9,717 nucleotides of DNA, taken from positions 1-9,717 of the forward strand of contig CAYZJD010000159.1 in NCBI GenBank assembly GCA_964478455.1, given 5' to 3'. How positions within the stretch are numbered: the first letter of the stretch is position 1; the number at the start of each line of letters is the position of its first letter. Shown here in pieces: positions 6,307 to 9,717 of the stretch. The position numbers and the translations under genes are program-made. The DNA is from CAYZJD01 sp964478455 (GTDB lineage Bacteria; Acidobacteriota; Terriglobia; Bryobacterales; Bryobacteraceae). The notes under the pieces were generated by a model, which was given only the letters and a program-made list of their open reading frames with translations, had not been told where the DNA came from and ran no database searches.

Positions 6307-8393
6307 TTTTCGACTTCGATGAGGCAATTGTAGAACGTCGGGCCCCCTCCGTGGTCCGTCAGGCGGTCCGAGGTGAGTACGTTCACATTGCGCCGGTCGG
6401 GAGCGCACCGGTTCCAGCGAACCGCGCGCGCCGAGACCACGCCCCGCGCCACTGCGTTCTCCACTCTCGCCGCCAGCGCGCAACTGCCGCGGTCGTTGAA
6501 CAGCCGCACCCGGTCGCCGGAGCGGATGCCTCGCGCCGCTGCATCATCCGGGTGAATCGTGACGTACGAAGCCTCGGCGTCGGCCTCCGGCCGGTGGCCG
6601 AAGGTCGAATTCAGCCCGTCGTCGCTCTTGGGCGAAACCAGCTCCAGCGGATAGCGTCTCGCAAGGTCCGGCGAGCCGTGGCGCGATTCAACGGGAACGT
6701 AGTCCAGATCCTCCGCGCCGAAATCGCACTTGCCCGATGGCGTGCCAAAGCCGCCCTCGGCGAACGGCAGGAACGGCTCCCCGTCCGTCGCCACGCGCAA
6801 TCGTACAAAGTGCCTCCGCTCAAGTTCCTCGAGCGTGATCCCTTTCACAAACGGATGCTCGCTCGCCAGCAGCGTGCGGATCATGTCGTCCTCCGAATCC
6901 CGGAAGCACGCGTCCTCGTAACCCATGCGCTGCGCCAGCAGCCGGAAGATTTCGACGTTGGACTTCGCCTCTCCCGGCGGAGGCGCCGCCAGCCGGGCGA
7001 GCTGAAGATAGTAGTGCCCGTAGGAGAAATACACGTCTGTGTGCTCGAGGAACGTCGTTACCGGCAGCAGGTAGTCTGCATAGTCGGCGGTGTCCGTTTG
7101 GAACTGCTCCAGCACCACCGTGAAAAGATCCTCCCGCCGCAGCCCGGCAAGTACCAGGTTCTGGTTCGGAGCGATGGCCGCCGGATTCGAGTTGTAGACC
7201 ACCAGCGCCTTCACCGGCGGATCATCGAGCTCGGTCAACGCCTTGCCGAGTTCGGCCATGTTGATCAGGCGCGCCTCGCGGCCGAGCGGCGACCGGAGCT
7301 GGAGGTCCGGCCGCTCGAGACCGGCGCGATTGACGTGGAACGCGTGTGATGTTGAGAGGTTCAGCCCGCCTCCGACTTCGCGCCACGAACCGGTGAGCGC
7401 CGGCAACAGGGCGATGGCCCGCACCGATAGTGCGCCGCGCTCGCTTCGCTGGACGCCGTAGTTCAGCCGTATGGCCGCCGGCCGGATAGTGGCGTACTCG
7501 CGCGCCAGCATGATGATGTCGTCCTTGTCGATCCCGGTCAGTTGCGCCACCCGCTCGGGCGGGTACTGGGCCGCACGTTTCCGCAGCGCTTCAAACCCGC
7601 TGGTAAAGCGCGAGACGTACTCCCGGTCCTCGAGCTTCTCGGCGATGATGACGTGCATCATGCCCAGGGCCAGGGCGGCATCGCTGCCGGGATGGATCGC
7701 GAAGTGCTTGTCGGCCAGCCGCCCGGTGCGGTTCATGACCGGATCGATGGTGTAGAACTTCGAGCCATTGCGCCGCGCCTCAACAATGAACGGCCAGAAA
7801 TGAACGCTCGTGCCGAGTATGTTCGCGCCCCAGGCGATGATCAGCTTCGAATGGCGGAACTGCTCCGGCTCTGTGCCATACCGCAACCCGAGAGCCCGCG
7901 TCAGGCCGGCGGCCCCGGCCGACGAGCAGATCGTGCGGTCCAGCCGCGAAGCGCCGAGCCGGTGAAAGAACCGCCGGTCCATCCCCGAGCCGTTGAGAAA
8001 GCCCATCGTCCCGGCGTAGCTGTAAGGGAGCGTCGCCTCGGCTCCGTGCTCCGCGGCAATCGTCTTCAGCCGCGCCGCGATCCCGTCCAGCGCTTCGTCC
8101 CACGAAATGCGCACAAAGCGGCCTTCGCCCTTCGCCCCGGCGCGCTTCTGCGGATACAAGAGCCGCTCGGGCGAGTATTCCCGCTCGAGGTAGCGCGCGA
8201 CTTTCCCGCAAAGGAAGCCGCGCGTCACCGGGTGGTCCGGATTGCCTCGCAGTCGCATCACCCTCTCCCCGTCCACCGTCACCAGAGTCGAGCAACAGTC
8301 CGGGCAATCCAGCGCGCAGACGGACCTCTTTACCAGGGACTGCGCCTGCGTTTCCTGCAAGCGCCGGCGCGGCTCATTGCTCGGCGGATGCAT
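6294..8393 (-). CDS. molybdopterin-bis-PGD oxidoreductase, cytoplasmic DMSO-reductase superfamily
   Basis: The 699-residue protein belongs to the COG0243 family of molybdenum or tungsten enzymes. N-terminal cysteines C26-x3-C30-x3-C34-x27-C62 (CALDCPDCC...GFLCGK) should bind a 4Fe-4S cluster; C33 is an extra cysteine. GRFVRISWDEAL (92-102) is typical, as are AWGANILGTSVHFW (about 187-200), PVTTFLEHTDVYFSYGHYY in the second half, and the C-terminal molydopterin-binding domain with NDRGSC and VNVLTSDRLTDHGGGPTFYN. C156 within TICSSAG is at a plausible metal-ligand site, but I cannot fix the ligand from sequence alone. No twin-arginine signal is visible, so it should be cytoplasmic. No iron-sulfur or membrane partner subunit is next to it. 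The ATG has AAGGGGGG (8402-8409) eight bases upstream and overlaps the end of glmU by 20 bases. The substrate is unknown. Confidence 0.93.
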   Translation of the reverse strand: MHPPSNEPRRRLQETQAQSLVKRSVCALDCPDCCSTLVTVDGERVMRLRGNPDHPVTRGFLCGKVARYLEREYSPERLLYPQKRAGAKGEGRFVRISWDEALDGIAARLKTIAAEHGAEATLPYSYAGTMGFLNGSGMDRRFFHRLGASRLDRTICSSAGAAGLTRALGLRYGTEPEQFRHSKLIIAWGANILGTSVHFWPFIVEARRNGSKFYTIDPVMNRTGRLADKHFAIHPGSDAALALGMMHVIIAEKLEDREYVSRFTSGFEALRKRAAQYPPERVAQLTGIDKDDIIMLAREYATIRPAAIRLNYGVQRSERGALSVRAIALLPALTGSWREVGGGLNLSTSHAFHVNRAGLERPDLQLRSPLGREARLINMAELGKALTELDDPPVKALVVYNSNPAAIAPNQNLVLAGLRREDLFTVVLEQFQTDTADYADYLLPVTTFLEHTDVYFSYGHYYLQLARLAAPPPGEAKSNVEIFRLLAQRMGYEDACFRDSEDDMIRTLLASEHPFVKGITLEELERRHFVRLRVATDGEPFLPFAEGGFGTPSGKCDFGAEDLDYVPVESRHGSPDLARRYPLELVSPKSDDGLNSTFGHRPEADAEASYVTIHPDDAAARGIRSGDRVRLFNDRGSCALAARVENAVARGVVSARAVRWNRCAPDRRNVNVLTSDRLTDHGGGPTFYNCLIEVEKCGD

Positions 8394-9717
8394 CCCGGCT
8401 GCCCCCCTTGAGATCGCCCCTCTTGGCCCGCTGCTTCTTCGCCCATCCCGGCTTGTTCACCTGTCGGGCTCGGCCCAGCGCAAGTGCGTCGGCGGGCACA
8501 TTTTCGGTGACCACCGAGCCGGCGCCGACGTAACTGTTCGGACCCACCTCCACCGGCGCCACCAGCGTCGCGTTGCTGCCGACGAAAACGCCGTCGCCAA
8601 TCGTCGTCTGGTGCTTCATGACGCCGTCGTAGTTGCAGGTGATCGTGCCGGCGCCGACGTTTACGTTCGCCCCGATCACGGAATCCCCCAAGTACGCAAG
8701 GTGCGGCGCCTTCGATCCCGCGCCGAGTCGCGTCTTCTTGAGTTCCACGAAATTGCCGGCCTGCGCCCCCTGCTCGAGGTGGCTGTCCGGGCGCAGCCGT
8801 GCGTACGGGCCGATCCGTGCGTCGCTCTCGATGCGCGATCCCTCAATCATTGAGAAGGGTCTCACCTCCACCCGGTCCCCCATGACCGAATCGCGGATGA
8901 TCGAGCAGGCGCCGATGCGGCAATCCTCGCCGATGCTCGTGCGACCCAGAATCTGCGTGAACGGCTCCACGACGGTATCCGCGCCGATGTGCACCGGCGA
9001 GTCGATCGTGACGGTCTCCGGCTTCTCGATCGTGACGCCCTCCTCCATCAGCCGGCGGACAGTTCGCTCGCGGAAGATGCGGTCCACCTCAGCCAGCTCC
9101 GCGCGTGTATTGATGCTGAGCAGTTCGCGCGCATCGTCGTGTTCCATCGCCGCCACCCGGTGGCCGGCCCGGCGAAATATCTCCATGATGTCCGTCAGGT
9201 AGAACTCGCGCGCCGGGTTGTCCGGCCGGATCTCGCTGATGTGCTTCCAGAGAAGCTCCGGGCGGAAGCAGTAAATGCCGGAGTTGATCTCGCGGATCGC
9301 AAGCTGCTCCGCCGTGGCGGCCTTCTTCTCGACGATGGCGGCCACGTTGCCGGCGGCGTCCCGGACAATCCGGCCGTAAGCCCCCGCGTCGTCGAGCGCC
9401 GTGGTGATCACGGTCGCGGCCGCCCCCGACGCGCGCTGTGCCTCCACCAGCCGCCGCAGTGTCGCCGCCGCGAGCAGCGGGCAATCTCCATAGAGCACCA
9501 GCAGCAGCCCGCACGCTTCTTCGGCGGCCTCGCGGCACACCATGACCGCGTGGCCCGTCCCCTTCTGTTCCTCCTGGCGCACGAAGCGAACGCCCGCCCC
9601 GGCGAGCAGAGCTTCCACCTGCTCCGCTTGGTGGCCGGTGACGACGAGGATGTTCTCCGGATCGGCCAGCTCAGAGGCCGTTGCCACCACGTGCTCGATC
9701 AGGGCGAGGCCGCCGGC
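8374..9717 (-). CDS. glmU: bifunctional UDP-N-acetylglucosamine diphosphorylase / glucosamine-1-phosphate N-acetyltransferase (5' end outside window)
   Basis: GlmU makes UDP-GlcNAc in the cytoplasm by acetylating glucosamine-1-phosphate and then adding UMP. It feeds peptidoglycan and other envelope polymers. About 447 residues are visible. Nine codons before GTG 9690 stay in frame to the window edge (AGGLALIEH), so the true start and the glycine-rich nucleotide loop, roughly 30 residues, lie outside. The pyrophosphorylase part shows QKGTGHAV, YGDCPLL with the metal-binding Asp, EINSGIY, NPAREFYLTDI and SINTRAE. The left-handed beta-helix part shows hexapeptide repeats, NFVELKK, SKAPHLAYLGD with the acetyltransferase His and Tyr, NVGAGTITCNYDG and the following Lys; these correspond to E. 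coli K351, H363, Y366, N377 and K392. Nothing essential is missing in the visible part. It is the first visible gene of the overlapping minus-strand cluster. Confidence 0.97.
   Translation of the reverse strand, partial: AGGLALIEHVVATASELADPENILVVTGHQAEQVEALLAGAGVRFVRQEEQKGTGHAVMVCREAAEEACGLLLVLYGDCPLLAAATLRRLVEAQRASGAAATVITTALDDAGAYGRIVRDAAGNVAAIVEKKAATAEQLAIREINSGIYCFRPELLWKHISEIRPDNPAREFYLTDIMEIFRRAGHRVAAMEHDDARELLSINTRAELAEVDRIFRERTVRRLMEEGVTIEKPETVTIDSPVHIGADTVVEPFTQILGRTSIGEDCRIGACSIIRDSVMGDRVEVRPFSMIEGSRIESDARIGPYARLRPDSHLEQGAQAGNFVELKKTRLGAGSKAPHLAYLGDSVIGANVNVGAGTITCNYDGVMKHQTTIGDGVFVGSNATLVAPVEVGPNSYVGAGSVVTENVPADALALGRARQVNKPGWAKKQRAKRGDLKGGSRDASAEQ
8402..8409 (-). promoter_or_regulatory. 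ribosome-binding site of the molybdopterin oxidoreductase gene
   Basis: AAGGGGGG on the minus strand lies eight bases before ATG 8393 and inside the last codons of glmU. It supports this start and translation of the oxidoreductase from the glmU message. Confidence 0.55.

Noticed and set aside
6307..6483. Upstream extension of the lipoprotein to a start at 6483
   Set aside because: It would bury the signal peptide behind 59 arginine-rich residues that overlap the end of the oxidoreductase gene.
6279..7349. Long + strand open frame (356 codons) over the molybdopterin oxidoreductase gene
   Set aside because: It is antisense to a gene with clear family motifs over its whole length, is rich in Arg, Val and Ala, and has no recognisable domain. 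Such frames arise from GC-rich codon use.
7542..8411. Long + strand open frame (289 codons) over the oxidoreductase N-terminal half
   Set aside because: It is an arginine- and proline-rich antisense shadow with no ribosome-binding site or motif.
1..9717. Mobile elements, CRISPR repeats, tRNA or rRNA genes
   Set aside because: No transposase, integrase, terminal inverted repeats, regularly spaced repeats or tRNA-like cloverleaf was seen on reading both strands.

Overview
The window is GC-rich, mostly protein-coding bacterial DNA. Gene content and style fit a soil Acidobacteriota genome, possibly of the Solibacter/Bryobacter type: very GC-rich third codon positions, several membrane glycosyltransferases with a C-terminal soluble module, and a lipoprotein family I associate with that group. 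This assignment rests on recognition, not on a search. I see no phage, transposon, CRISPR array, tRNA or rRNA.

Left part (1-1340, + strand): nuoB, encoding the complex I subunit that carries cluster N2, is followed with no gap by a pgeF/yfiH-type multicopper-polyphenol-oxidase gene. The second gene has an in-frame TGA inside the conserved C-terminal motif of the family, and its normal tail is still readable after the stop. A perfect 26-base palindrome then forms the terminator of the opposing gene.

Middle (1341-2248): a C4 zinc-finger DksA/TraR-family regulator lies on the minus strand. It appears to be driven by a good sigma-70-type promoter about 230 bases upstream, which gives a long, hairpin-containing leader. 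The rest of this divergent intergenic region holds a 12-base perfect palindrome and an extended -10 promoter facing the next + strand gene.

Right part: a GT-C (PMT/GT39-like) membrane glycosyltransferase on the + strand converges on a four-gene minus-strand cluster. Read in transcription order the cluster is glmU (cut by the window edge), a molybdopterin-bis-PGD oxidoreductase, a small lipoprotein, and a second GT-C-like membrane protein. Neighbouring genes overlap by 20, 13 and 4 bases, so they are very probably one translationally coupled operon. The lipoprotein and the C-terminus of the last membrane protein look like two copies of one module. The + strand glycosyltransferase frame has no stop at its expected end and runs 258 bases antisense into the opposing gene, probably because its true stop was lost to a frameshift.

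No clearly new biological system is visible. The items most worth checking are the interrupted pgeF gene, the lipoprotein/glycosyltransferase module pair, the stop-less glycosyltransferase end and the long dksA-type leader.
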